Assembly (NCBI GenBank): GCA_013213915.1
Contig: JABSRK010000021.1
Coordinates: 1-21,341 of the forward strand
Reading direction: 5' to 3'
DNA: 21,341 bases
From: Planctomycetota bacterium
Lineage (GTDB): Bacteria; Planctomycetota; GCA-002687715
Every line of letters starts with the position of its first letter. Positions within the stretch are counted from its first letter, which is position 1. This document shows positions 11,501-17,694 of this stretch, piece by piece. The position numbers were made by a program, and so were the translations under genes. Under the pieces are notes generated by a model, which searched no databases, was not told the origin of the DNA, and saw nothing but the letters and a program-made list of their open reading frames with translations.

Positions 11501-12099
11501 AACAGGCGGATCGCGTCCTTCTGCTTGTTCTGTAGCGCGAGGATGATCGCGGCCTGGTTGCGCAACTCGGGCGTCCAATCAGCTGCGGCCGCGGCGAGGG
11601 CCGACCGACCGGGTCGCATGAGGGCGGTGCGCAGGATGATCCGATTCCGGAGTGTTGGATCGAGTTCGTCCTTCAGCAGCGCCTCGTACGCTTTCAGCGC
11701 TCCGTCCGTGTCACCGAGAGCGTCCCGCGTCTCGGCCACGCTCAACGCGTCGGCGGTCGTCAGCTGACCAGCCGGGATCTTGGCGAGGGAGGCCTGGGCT
11801 TGATTCAGGTCTCCGATACGCCGGCACAGGGCGGCGTGGAGGCGGAGGAGCGCGACCTTCTCCTCGCTGGTGGCGGCATCATCGGCCTGGCCTGGGAGCC
11901 AGCGGAGCAGGGGGTCAATCGTCCCGTGACGCTCGATGCAGACCCGCCAGACGTTGTCGGCCGCGGCCCCCGCATCGGTCGTTCGCAGCGCCGTCCCTAC
12001 CGCCTGGAGGACGTCGTCCCCGGGCGCCGTGCCAGGCTGGGCCACGGCGAGGGCGCAAAGGCCGAACACCATGAGGATGAGGATTGCGCGTGTGTGCAC
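5557..12099 (-). CDS. Very large exported TPR-repeat protein
   Basis: 2180 residues from the GTG at 12099. I chose this start because it yields a textbook signal peptide (VHTRAILILMVFGLCALAVA, then Q21); the upstream in-frame ATG at 12258 would place 53 polar residues before it and overlap the next gene's coding sequence. Residues ~30-955 are helical repeats with TPR character: 'G-D-x-x-x-A-x-x-x-Y-x-x-x-L' patterns recur, for example 'L-G-D-T-D-G-A-L-K-A-Y-E-A-L-L' and 'L-G-D-K-T-S-A-V-S-V-L'. Residues ~960-1545 are helical but poor in clear TPRs. A Gly/Thr/Arg-rich linker (~1550-1625) holds a Gly-Val-Thr tandem repeat, and residues ~1640-2180 return to helical repeats ending in a charged 'Y-E-E-K-K-A-L-A-A-L-A-Q' helix. 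No catalytic motif is visible. The likely role is a periplasmic or surface scaffold. The preceding propeller gene ends 61 bp upstream. Confidence 0.85.
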   Translation of the reverse strand: MHTRAILILMVFGLCALAVAQPGTAPGDDVLQAVGTALRTTDAGAAADNVWRVCIERHGTIDPLLRWLPGQADDAATSEEKVALLRLHAALCRRIGDLNQAQASLAKIPAGQLTTADALSVAETRDALGDTDGALKAYEALLKDELDPTLRNRIILRTALMRPGRSALAAAAADWTPELRNQAAIILALQNKQKDAIRLFQVSGEGTKRFQQQVRLAEWAIESKQYGEAQKFAWDAAGSAKMRRDRRYALAVLVEAYRRADSLDKLTEHFAKSEQLDDDARLIWIDLLREMGKVDEALRLFRESTDGATFTNDMRRQLLELCRETGREKTLVEAYTKLIENQPRLIEWREGLSRFYLERGDRAAAVATWTSHLQLVQETRPRMGAAASLMKLGLDDLAEETARSCVGRSDIATNIAQLFLFELHHSRGRSDDARSALRAIERDAAPDAAVRLEVSDAYERLGDKTSAVSVLQGLKDVRGERSGIDADIKLAFLCSEIGEEKRAQDLWLELWGRVESIPRRKFVEERVMTVAARLGTLAGIAVDLETRLAEGTASDREAGMLISIYTRVNDAVSATEIVEEHLKKKGKDSVEVLTEKARLYHSCNDYFNYEKTVRTLIEIDKDGRPDHLRELAMSLLEKGQRRDARLVLEQLKQAEGASATSDEFEAGVLSLAGMHAEAMHAYYRSLARHPERIDTYLLLANTLMQLGGRERAKGMFQNLAAAQVQDDLFTIAVDGVLNLQGPRRQPAPSPLLAWTRRMALERVAMRPNKLYLYQLVTDLSDEHRDPGMAKRALSAALPIAGEQRTPLLRELMERTRTNTNGRPRVLGLVNVAGRSSSKPSDEHLMLGRRLLGQGELVPPGVYLDLGAAFLAGGEVVNASRTFSAASRLPEFDELQGKIAGAFETAGYAKEALRTYERILTIESRNVKLLAKVGELHERMGRDAIALGLFERGLGVLLAQRPFNQTMEGPVGAPSLLMRPFVLSGSRSTDEGMLTYPRLLGGLLATLPDDDACAQLLDRQEREIDAELARLASDAPDDPHMGRYPRLALRTAVYRRFAASFRLIARADAVDARLLAAMPTDTKLLDEVLGFRIAWGLLGSAKELLASSNASAEARRHHGLRLATVDPGQISGLIPVSRAAPLVLPLLARGDDAGLRNLMERVDLSNADSEDLKQLPVLINASLCLGDDELCLNLMRFWADTAFGQIRNPAKLNIAFTQLMKQSNEIRILSASQRQSLIVRIVDRIAADPDRFSTIIRRLWTLMTPGDGMIEAKQVERLIRTALSSADRLAHGVPELFGFIPAEQRDTLLRSVFPLLAASQRGYFVANYVRLYDISDSKQVRAFILQSFEQGLRDADNPLVVTSAATRLIRELRPKNIDIIFDILDIVEKRQPDKKIKFNVISRAMQSSGLATDTEEAWGAFVAIWNKYANRADVTVANAKALERMFKPFVAKRHEALKVLVAGLENESRRKAALAVLQLGKPSTIKVATTLEELRRRVEDQPDDVAVLSQLERMLSAKGYWVEAVRIQERIVKASPDDNAKAALAKMWSFLRHPINALAADPSAPDRARTRVKRPPRSIAGLARRTGVTGVTGVTGVTGFTGLAMRTGTTTMTTILGGIAAQGPALPRITEAKVKKAIKGKDEDEARKLYRGFWRQNANSNILRQSFATSTLLRPKAASTPASIAQARGGLGPDYDARAAFLDWKPDEWKPRAPNLRKLPFIVAQTAWGMDELSRQLRSVDPQRLRQANSEMLLRAIVTQMVESGGKEAIGPILARHESGLASTTDYAMLFMALETLKERPDGVTEELLDAVLKNVGSDAGQVRRLAGLFVRFGFPAKASALYRWCACDPGAADPRTGIVRGRRDHADLLGEVLSRLSGEHRAKTVATILRGSRFPQHDRLGMDNFESQTLGMLVALDGAASALAQSRGLVNSLFDLGTSPRRETAVRAAGLLARDGAHERALDLLEIGIASHPVPPGTRPHERRYWEKARPMKMGDFRWLFAKDKSDWKDAAGWYEAVAKRLLEWRADERLAANAPLHVLALIAKRLGAVGRPAPAALVAAVEQSTSHGTNDRVILADVMRAAGRADDALVIERELLEAGRLHPERTPAVVAHVLEESGAQAALELGEGLTEYTLHPDLLDVLIRAARQLDDAPRAARYEEKKALAALAQSKLNGAEKDG
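5611..5617 (-). other. In-frame A AAA AAG slippery heptamer near the 3' end of the TPR gene
   Basis: The codons GAA AAA AAG sit about 18 codons before the TGA and form the heptamer A_AAA_AAG in the reading frame, the sequence class that supports -1 frameshifting in dnaX and IS elements. The -1 frame then stays open for 76 codons. No strong downstream hairpin is visible and no spaced SD-like stimulator is seen, so use of the site is unproven. Confidence 0.3.
7280..7367 (-). repeat. Nested tandem repeat: five 9-bp units flanked by two 25-bp copies
   Basis: On the plus strand five consecutive 9-mers GTGACTCCG (the first reads GTGAATCCG) occupy 7301-7345. They are bracketed by two 25-bp copies starting CCGGTGCGC at 7280-7304 and 7343-7367 that differ at only two positions and lie exactly 63 bp (seven 9-mers) apart. 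On the coding (minus) strand the 9-mer reads Gly-Val-Thr, giving four GVT triplets and one GFT. The unit length preserves frame, so copy-number change would lengthen or shorten the linker without breaking the gene. Confidence 0.85.
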
Positions 12100-12141
12100 C
12101 TCGCGACCGTAACACGCGGTCTCCTTCCGTGAGGGCAACGA

Positions 12142-12157
12142 GAGCCTGATTCGGCTC
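12142..12157 (-). other. Short inverted repeat after a propeller gene
   Basis: GAGCC pairs with GGCTC across a six-base loop immediately downstream of the TAG at 12161-12163, in the 61-bp gap before the TPR gene. There is no U-tract, so it is not a convincing intrinsic terminator; it may be a processing or stabilising hairpin, or chance. Confidence 0.2.
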
Positions 12158-12160
12158 GCC

Positions 12161-13531
12161 CTACCTCTCCTTCTCTGCGCGGATGGCGACCACGTGCTCT
12201 CGGGTGCGGAAGAAGAGAGTCCCCTCGGAGATCGCGGGAGTGGACATGCAGGTTTCACCCATCTCGTTGGTGGCGAGCAGCTCGAACGTCGCCCCCACCT
12301 TCACGACCGAGATCTCGCCGCTCTCGCCGGTGAGGTAGAGCTTGCCGTCGGCGTACACCGCTGAGCCGGAGAAGCCGGTTCGGCCGGAGCCGAGTCGCTC
12401 TCGGTAGTGGTTCTCACCAGTCCTGGCGTCGTAGCAGGAGAGGATGCCGCCGTCGCTGCACGCGTAGAGGAGTCCGTCGTGGACGAGCGGTGTCTGCATG
12501 TAGACCCCACGTCGTCGCTGGTACCACACGAGGTTGTCATCCTCGTCGGCGTCGTTTCCGACGGTTCCGGATGCGGTCACCTTGACGGCGCGCAGCGGCC
12601 GCGACCGTCCGTGAGCGCTGGTCAGGAAAACGAGGTCGTATGCGACGACCGGCGTCGGCACGGGGACGTCGCCTCCGCCGACGAGCTTCCACATCTCCTT
12701 GCCGTTCTCGAGGTCATAGCCGCCGATGTGCTTGTAGCCGTTCACCAGCAGCTGGGGGCGCCCGTTGGCACCCGTCTCGTGGACCGTCGGCGTGCACCAC
12801 GTCGAATTCTCGTCGCGGGCGGTGCGCCAGATATCCTTGCCGTCTTTGATGCGCAGGGCCGCGACGAACGAATCGCCCTCGTGGTCGCATTGCACGTACA
12901 CGCGGTCCTTGTGGATGATCGGTGAACTCGCGAAGCCCCACTGGTAGCCGTTCTTGTCCCGGTTTCCGGGAGCGCCTGAGTTCAGCACCCCGAAGTCGCG
13001 CATCCAGATGAGCTTCCCGTTGTGGTCGTAGCAGTAGAGCCCCTCTGACCCAAAGGACACGACGACGCGCTCGGCGGTGCACGCCGGCGTCGGGTTGGCG
13101 TGGCTCGATTTCGGGTGACGCTTGACCTTGGGAACGCCCGCGCGCGCGGAACTCTTCCACTTCACCTTGCCCGTGTTCTTGTCCAGGCAATACACGAGGT
13201 AGTCGTGTTCGGGCTCGTTCTTGACCGAATCGCCCCGGCCGTACCCCTCCGAGCCGTAGAGGCTCTCGAGACTGGCCTTCGCGCCCTTGCGCACGGTCGT
13301 GGTGACGAACATCCGGTCCCCCCAGACCACGGGACTCGAGTGTGCGAGGCCCGGGACCGGTGTTTTCCAGAGCACGTTCTTGCCCTTGCTCACGTCCCAC
13401 GACGCGGGCGTGGCGAACCCCTCGGCGATGCCCTGGGCGCGCGCTCCCCGGAATTGGGGCCAGTGTTGCTGCCCCATGGCGGGGACAGCGAGGAGGAGGA
13501 CGGCGAGGCCGCGGCGGAGCGATGGGGACAT
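12161..13531 (-). CDS. Secreted PQQ-like (BamB-type) beta-propeller repeat protein
   Basis: 456 residues. ATG 13531 is preceded by AGGAGA at a good spacing. Residues 1-20 are a signal peptide (two Arg, LAVLLLAVPAMG core, then Q21). The mature protein opens with W-P-Q-F-R-G (24-29), a signature of secreted planctomycete/verrucomicrobial PQQ-like proteins. Blades are marked by turn motifs such as TGKVKW, NGKLIW, DGKDIW and NGKEMW, each after a 'S-S-P-x-x-x-x-x-x-V-Y' strand. About seven to eight blades fit the length. No heme C-x-x-C-H motif or obvious dehydrogenase catalytic set is visible, so a PQQ-dependent enzyme is not supported; binding or scaffolding is more likely. It is clearly paralogous in its N-terminal third to the rightward gene at 16248 (shared FRG, GIAE and V-x-W-K-T). 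It lies 46 bp downstream of the FAD oxidoreductase gene and is probably co-transcribed. Confidence 0.85.
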   Translation of the reverse strand: MSPSLRRGLAVLLLAVPAMGQQHWPQFRGARAQGIAEGFATPASWDVSKGKNVLWKTPVPGLAHSSPVVWGDRMFVTTTVRKGAKASLESLYGSEGYGRGDSVKNEPEHDYLVYCLDKNTGKVKWKSSARAGVPKVKRHPKSSHANPTPACTAERVVVSFGSEGLYCYDHNGKLIWMRDFGVLNSGAPGNRDKNGYQWGFASSPIIHKDRVYVQCDHEGDSFVAALRIKDGKDIWRTARDENSTWCTPTVHETGANGRPQLLVNGYKHIGGYDLENGKEMWKLVGGGDVPVPTPVVAYDLVFLTSAHGRSRPLRAVKVTASGTVGNDADEDDNLVWYQRRRGVYMQTPLVHDGLLYACSDGGILSCYDARTGENHYRERLGSGRTGFSGSAVYADGKLYLTGESGEISVVKVGATFELLATNEMGETCMSTPAISEGTLFFRTREHVVAIRAEKER

Positions 13532-13577
13532 GGTGGGGATCTCCTGGGGGCAACCGCGCCGAGGTTAGCCGATCCGC

Positions 13578-14771
13578 TCAACCGAGGGTGTCGGCAGAGA
13601 TCCGGAACGGCGAGATGTCGTAGGACGTGGCGCCTTCGCACACGAGGTCGGCGCAGATCCGGCCGACGAGGGGGATGAGCTTGAAGACCCAGCCGGTCGC
13701 GCAGATGACGACGTCGTCGCCGCCGTCGATGGGAGCGAAATCGAGCAGCAATTCCCGACGGAGTGCGTAGGGATCTTCCGGGCGGACGAGCTGCGCTGCG
13801 ATGCAGGCAGAGGCGAAGGCAGGCTCGGGATCTAGGCCGGGCATGTGCTCCTTGACCCAGCTCGCGATGCGGCAGACGACGGCGGGGTCGGGGGTCTTGT
13901 CATAAGCGGCGATGTCGTCGAGGACGGGGGAGGGGAAGTTGCCCCCGAGCCGTGCGTGGCCCGGACGGTCGAACGCGACCTCGGGAAACCCGTAGTACAG
14001 CCCCGGGTCGTCCGGCGGGCCGGGCCGGCGGAGGTTCACCCACACGGGGCCCTCGGCCGGACCGTCTTTGATGGGAAACCAGGCGTTGACCATCGACCAC
14101 AACGTGCGATCGAGGCGCAGTCCGAAGTGGGCGAGGACCGGATCGACGAACGGCCCGGGAGCAACGACGAGCTTGTCCGCGCCATAAGTGTTGTCGGCGG
14201 CGGTTACCTGCCAGCGGCCGCCGTCCCGTTCGAGGTGCGTCACGGGAGACTGGTCACGCAGGGTGACGTGCGGCATGGCGTCCGCGGTCCTGTGCAGGGT
14301 GCGCAGCGTCGCGCCGACGTCGATGAGGCCGCCGTCGGGTTGCAGGATGCCATTCCAGTCCCGGGGCAGACCGTGGAAGCCGAATCGTCGCTCGATTTGT
14401 GGCGCCTCGAGCCGCTCGTAGGGAAGCGACAGCGCGTCCATCACCGCGACGGCGCTCTTGATGTCACCCGTCGAGCCGACCGCGTCATCCTCGCCGAACC
14501 AGAGGCAGCCAACGGGATGGAGGAGCGGAACCTCGGCGGACTCCTCGAGGGCCTTCCACAAGGGGAGCGCTTCGAGCACCAGGCGAGCCGGTGTCTCCTC
14601 GTCATGCTGGACACGGAACTGGCGCGTCGCTCCGCTTGACGAACCATCATCGTTGAAGAACGTTCCTGCTTCGACCACCAGGACGCGGCGGTTGCGGGCC
14701 CCACATTCGTGAGCGGCGGCGAGACCGACGGCTCCCCCTCCGATGACAATGACGTCGTATGTGTCGCTCAC
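13578..14771 (-). CDS. FAD-dependent oxidoreductase of the DAO family (sarcosine oxidase / N-methyl-amino-acid oxidase-like)
   Basis: 397 residues from a GTG start (14771-14769), with AAGAGG about 11 bases upstream, just after the stop codon of the preceding gene 15 bp away. The N-terminus has the dinucleotide-binding fold D-V-I-V-I-GGGAVG (6-16) ending in the acidic V-V-E-A-G (32-36). S46-G-A-T-R50 corresponds to the S-x-G-x-T-R region of monomeric sarcosine oxidase. Near the C-terminus 'A-C-I-A-A-Q' (Cys323) lies where sarcosine oxidases carry the cysteine that binds flavin covalently, and 'T-G-W-V-F-K-L-I-P-L-V-G' (359-370) corresponds to their G-H-G-F-K motif with His replaced by Trp-Val. 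It would oxidise a secondary amine or amino acid, making H2O2. There is no signal peptide, so it is cytoplasmic while both flanking genes encode exported proteins. The substrate is unknown. Confidence 0.8.
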   Translation of the reverse strand: MSDTYDVIVIGGGAVGLAAAHECGARNRRVLVVEAGTFFNDDGSSSGATRQFRVQHDEETPARLVLEALPLWKALEESAEVPLLHPVGCLWFGEDDAVGSTGDIKSAVAVMDALSLPYERLEAPQIERRFGFHGLPRDWNGILQPDGGLIDVGATLRTLHRTADAMPHVTLRDQSPVTHLERDGGRWQVTAADNTYGADKLVVAPGPFVDPVLAHFGLRLDRTLWSMVNAWFPIKDGPAEGPVWVNLRRPGPPDDPGLYYGFPEVAFDRPGHARLGGNFPSPVLDDIAAYDKTPDPAVVCRIASWVKEHMPGLDPEPAFASACIAAQLVRPEDPYALRRELLLDFAPIDGGDDVVICATGWVFKLIPLVGRICADLVCEGATSYDISPFRISADTLG

Positions 14772-14786
14772 GGGATCCCCGGCCTC

Positions 14787-16205
14787 TTACCGTCGGAGGT
14801 CGTAACAGAGCAGCCGGGGCGGCTTGTTTCCGAAGCGCTCCGGCCGATTCTGGCACACGTAGAGCAGGCCGCGACTCAAGGCCAGGGGCGTCCAGGATTG
14901 GTTGGCGCCGAACAACCAGGACCGGGCGACGACCTTCACCCCCTTGGGCGTGACGTCGAGCCGTAACAGGTGGCCGTTGTCACCGAGGCACAGGAATCCG
15001 CCGTCGACCCAGAGGAGTGATCCTTCGCCGATGCTCATGTTGATGGTGCGTTTGGCGCCGTTGAAGGTGATCTCCTCGTCCCAGTCGAGGTCCGAGCGGA
15101 AGATCGACTTGCCGGTCGCGGGGTCAATGCAGATGACCGCTCCGGCGCGGTCCGACGTGCCATCGACGGCATAAATGCGCCCGTCCACCAGAACCCCGTT
15201 GGAGAATTGGAGGCCGATGCTCCTGTCCTTCCACAACTGCTCGTAGCCGCCCTTGCTGTCGAGACCGAGGACGGCGGTGCCGACGTTGTAGGAGGAGCTG
15301 ATGAAGACCCAGTCTCGTCCGACCACCGGGCTCGATGCGAGAACGGATTCGTAAGTGCGGCTGCGGAACGGGTGCCGGAGGTTGATCTTGCCGTTCTTGG
15401 GGTCGAGGACGATCAGTCCGCCGACGGGGGGGCGTGATTCGCCGCCTCCGAGGACGAACAACCGCTCCTTGCCGTGCACGGACCCGAGGACGGGGGACGC
15501 GCAACTCGGTCCCCATGCGTCGCCCGCTGTCCACGCGATCTTGCCGGTTTGCTTGTCGAACGCGATGACACATGCATCTGGAGCGCCGACGTTCTGGATG
15601 ATCATGTTGCCGTGGACGATCGGCGTGCTCACCACTCCGAAGAAGCCCACGGGGGCCTGCAGGTCTTTGGAGAGGTTCCTTGACCACACGAGCTTGCCGG
15701 TAGCGAGGTCCAAGCAGCGCAGCGTGCCGAGGACCCCGTGGACGAACACCTTGCCGTCGGAGATGACGGGTGACGAACGGGGGCCGTTGTCCAGGATGTA
15801 GCGCGGTCGATACTCACACCGAGTACGGAAGCGCCAGTGCCGCTTTCCGGTCCGTGCATCCAGGCAATCGACGTAGGCCTCGTTACCGATGCGGTGCGTG
15901 TAAACGAGCCTGCCGCCAGAGACCACGGGGCAGGCGTAGCCCGAACCTCGCTCCATCTCCCAGACGAGAGGAGGCCCACCGGCTGCCCACGTCTTTGCGA
16001 TCAGGGTCTCGGATGACTGACACCTTCGCCCGTGGCCGAGGAATTCCCAGTCCGACGCACGGGCGTCCTTTGCCAGCGGCTTCGGCGGCTGATGGAAGGT
16101 CAGGCCGTCGTACGCCGTCGGCTCCTGTGCAGGCCCGGAGAGCATCAGGGCGAGCATCACTGACGTGATCTGGAGGGAGCGTCTGAATCCCGAAGTGCGG
16201 TTCAT
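14787..16205 (-). CDS. Secreted PQQ-like beta-propeller repeat protein (divergent subtype)
   Basis: 472 residues from ATG 16205, with an AGAAGAG SD-like sequence eight bases upstream. Signal peptide 1-26 (R8-R9, then ITSVMLALMLSGPA, cleavage before Q27). Blades are indicated by TGKRHW, TGKLVW, TGKIAW, NGKINL and TGKSIF, each after a 'S-P-V-x-x-x-x-x-V-F' strand. Unlike the other two propellers it lacks the FRG opening and instead begins with a long D-G-L-T-F-H-Q-P-P leader, so it is a separate subfamily and not a recent duplicate. A central 'G-G-G-E-S-R-P-P-V-G-G' loop and a basic C-terminus stand out. It is the first gene of the leftward cluster, divergent from the third propeller across 42 bp, and 15 bp ahead of the FAD oxidoreductase. 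The function is unknown; binding or scaffold is inferred from the fold. Confidence 0.8.
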   Translation of the reverse strand: MNRTSGFRRSLQITSVMLALMLSGPAQEPTAYDGLTFHQPPKPLAKDARASDWEFLGHGRRCQSSETLIAKTWAAGGPPLVWEMERGSGYACPVVSGGRLVYTHRIGNEAYVDCLDARTGKRHWRFRTRCEYRPRYILDNGPRSSPVISDGKVFVHGVLGTLRCLDLATGKLVWSRNLSKDLQAPVGFFGVVSTPIVHGNMIIQNVGAPDACVIAFDKQTGKIAWTAGDAWGPSCASPVLGSVHGKERLFVLGGGESRPPVGGLIVLDPKNGKINLRHPFRSRTYESVLASSPVVGRDWVFISSSYNVGTAVLGLDSKGGYEQLWKDRSIGLQFSNGVLVDGRIYAVDGTSDRAGAVICIDPATGKSIFRSDLDWDEEITFNGAKRTINMSIGEGSLLWVDGGFLCLGDNGHLLRLDVTPKGVKVVARSWLFGANQSWTPLALSRGLLYVCQNRPERFGNKPPRLLCYDLRR

Positions 16206-16247
16206 CGTTTACTCTTCTGCCTCGGTATCCTAAACGGAGTCCGCGCC
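16206..16247. promoter_or_regulatory. 42-bp divergent spacer between two propeller genes
   Basis: Both outward-facing starts have SD-like sequences inside this gap: AGAAGAG on the minus strand for 16205 and GGAG, nine bases before ATG 16248, on the plus strand. Little room remains for two separate promoters, so at least one promoter probably lies within the opposite gene's 5' end, or the two overlap. TATCCT (plus strand) is a possible -10, but no matching -35 is convincing. Confidence 0.35.
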
Positions 16248-17675
16248 ATGATCCGTCCCTTCGTCCTCGCTGTCTGGGTGACCTTCTCCGCCGCCGTTGT
16301 CGCGCAGCAGGATCTTGCATGGTCTCGTTTCCGGGGGCCCAACGGCCGGGGCATTGCGGAGACGGGTCGCCTGCCAGACAAGATCGGGCCGAAGGACAGC
16401 GTCGTCTGGAAGACCTCTCTCCCGCGGGGGCACTCGTCGCCGGCCCTGTCCAAGACCCACATCTTCCTCACCGCGTTCGAGGGAGAGAGGCTCGAGACGA
16501 TGTGCCTGGAACGTTCGACCGGTGCGGTCGTATGGCGCAAGGGGGTGTCGCGCGCCCGCAAGTCGAAGTTCCACAGGGCCAACAATGGCGCGTCCCCGAC
16601 CCCGGCTGTCGACGGCGACACGGTGGTGGTCTTCTTCCCCGAGTTCGGGATGGTCGCGTACGACCATGGCGGCGAGGAGCGATGGCGCGTTCCTCTCGGT
16701 CCGTTCAACAACCTGTACGGCATGGGCGCGTCCCCGGTGATCGTCGGAGACCGGGTGTTCCTTCCATGTGATCAGCAACTCGGCTCGTACCTGATCTGTG
16801 TCTCCAAGGCGACGGGCAAGACCCTGTGGAAGGTCGATCGCGAGATGGCGACCAGTGGCCACTGCACACCCATCGTCTGGACGCCGCCGGAGGGCGCCCC
16901 CCAGCTCATCCTCCCCGGGTCCTTCTATCTCGACTCCTACGACATGAAGTCGGGCGAGCGGATCTGGTGGGTGAGCGGATTGTCGTTCGAGATGAAGTCC
17001 GTGCCCGTGATCCACGACGGGGTCATCTACATCAACGGGTACGGCTCGCCCATGAACCAGCCGGGCAACCAGGTCGAGGTCGGTTCGTGGGAGAAGGCCA
17101 TCGCCGAGAACGACGCCAACAAGGACGGCAAGATCTCCAAGAAAGAGATGCCCCGATCCCGCGCGCGCTCGTGGTTCGGCTTCATGGATCTGGACACCGA
17201 CGGCGTGCTGAACAAGCGTGACTGGAACTACATGCGCGACGCCCTGCGCTCCAAGAACGGGATGCTCGCCATCAAGGCGGGGGGCAAGGGCGACATGACC
17301 GAGCAGAACGTGGTCTGGAGCTATCATCGCTCGGTGCCCCAGCTCCCCTCGCCGCTCGTGTACGGCGACGTCCTGTACATGCTCCATGACTCGGGCGGTC
17401 TGATCGTGCTGTTCAAGCCCGAGGATGGGGAGGTCATCGTTCGTGGACGCCTCGAGGACGGGCTCGACACCTATTACGCGTCTCCGGTGGCGGGCGACGG
17501 CAAGGTCTATTTTGTCGGCGAACACGGCAAGGTGTCCGTGGTGAAGGCCGGCGGTATCGAGTCCGTATCTTCCAGCGATCTGGAGGAGAACGTGTACGCG
17601 ACCCCTGCCATCGCAGATGGGCGCATCTACTTGCGGACCGTTGGGGCGCTCTACTGTTTCGGGGTGACCGAGTGA
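16248..17675 (+). CDS. Secreted PQQ-like beta-propeller protein with an inserted EF-hand pair
   Basis: 475 residues with GGAG upstream of the ATG. Signal peptide 1-19 (FVLAVWVTFSAAVVA, then Q20). The mature protein opens with S-R-F-R-G-P-N-G (26-33) and carries propeller turns TGAVVW, GGEERW, TGKTLW, SGERIW and DGEVIV. Between blades, residues ~280-345 hold two canonical calcium loops: D289-x-N291-x-D293-G294-x-I296-x-x-x-E300 and D314-x-D316-x-D318-G319-x-L321-x-x-x-D325. All liganding positions are present, so this is a working EF-hand pair or dockerin-like calcium module and not a degenerate trace. Calcium would be expected to stabilise the insertion or steer binding. It is divergent from the propeller at 14787-16205 and converges on the triple-esterase gene with only 19 bp between stops. 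No heme or clear catalytic motif is visible. Confidence 0.85.
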   Translation: MIRPFVLAVWVTFSAAVVAQQDLAWSRFRGPNGRGIAETGRLPDKIGPKDSVVWKTSLPRGHSSPALSKTHIFLTAFEGERLETMCLERSTGAVVWRKGVSRARKSKFHRANNGASPTPAVDGDTVVVFFPEFGMVAYDHGGEERWRVPLGPFNNLYGMGASPVIVGDRVFLPCDQQLGSYLICVSKATGKTLWKVDREMATSGHCTPIVWTPPEGAPQLILPGSFYLDSYDMKSGERIWWVSGLSFEMKSVPVIHDGVIYINGYGSPMNQPGNQVEVGSWEKAIAENDANKDGKISKKEMPRSRARSWFGFMDLDTDGVLNKRDWNYMRDALRSKNGMLAIKAGGKGDMTEQNVVWSYHRSVPQLPSPLVYGDVLYMLHDSGGLIVLFKPEDGEVIVRGRLEDGLDTYYASPVAGDGKVYFVGEHGKVSVVKAGGIESVSSSDLEENVYATPAIADGRIYLRTVGALYCFGVTE

Positions 17676-17694
17676 GCGCGCGGCGTTGCGATCC

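Noticed and set aside
9691..11535. 614-codon open frame on the plus strand opposite the TPR gene
   Set aside because: It lies wholly antisense to a gene with clear TPR sequence; its translation is low-complexity with no domain, and long stop-free antisense frames are expected in GC-rich coding DNA.
12100..12258. N-terminal extension of the TPR protein from an ATG at 12258
   Set aside because: It would overlap the end of the preceding propeller gene and bury the signal peptide at residue 54; the GTG at 12099 is a better start.
16230..17525. 431-codon open frame on the minus strand opposite the EF-hand propeller gene
   Set aside because: The opposite strand encodes a signal peptide, propeller blades and perfect EF-hands; the antisense product shows no recognisable fold and covers the start and SD of the real gene.
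12161..17675. Calling the propellers PQQ-dependent alcohol dehydrogenases
   Set aside because: No heme C-x-x-C-H, no adjacent vicinal cysteines or dehydrogenase catalytic residues; the turn motifs only indicate the propeller fold.
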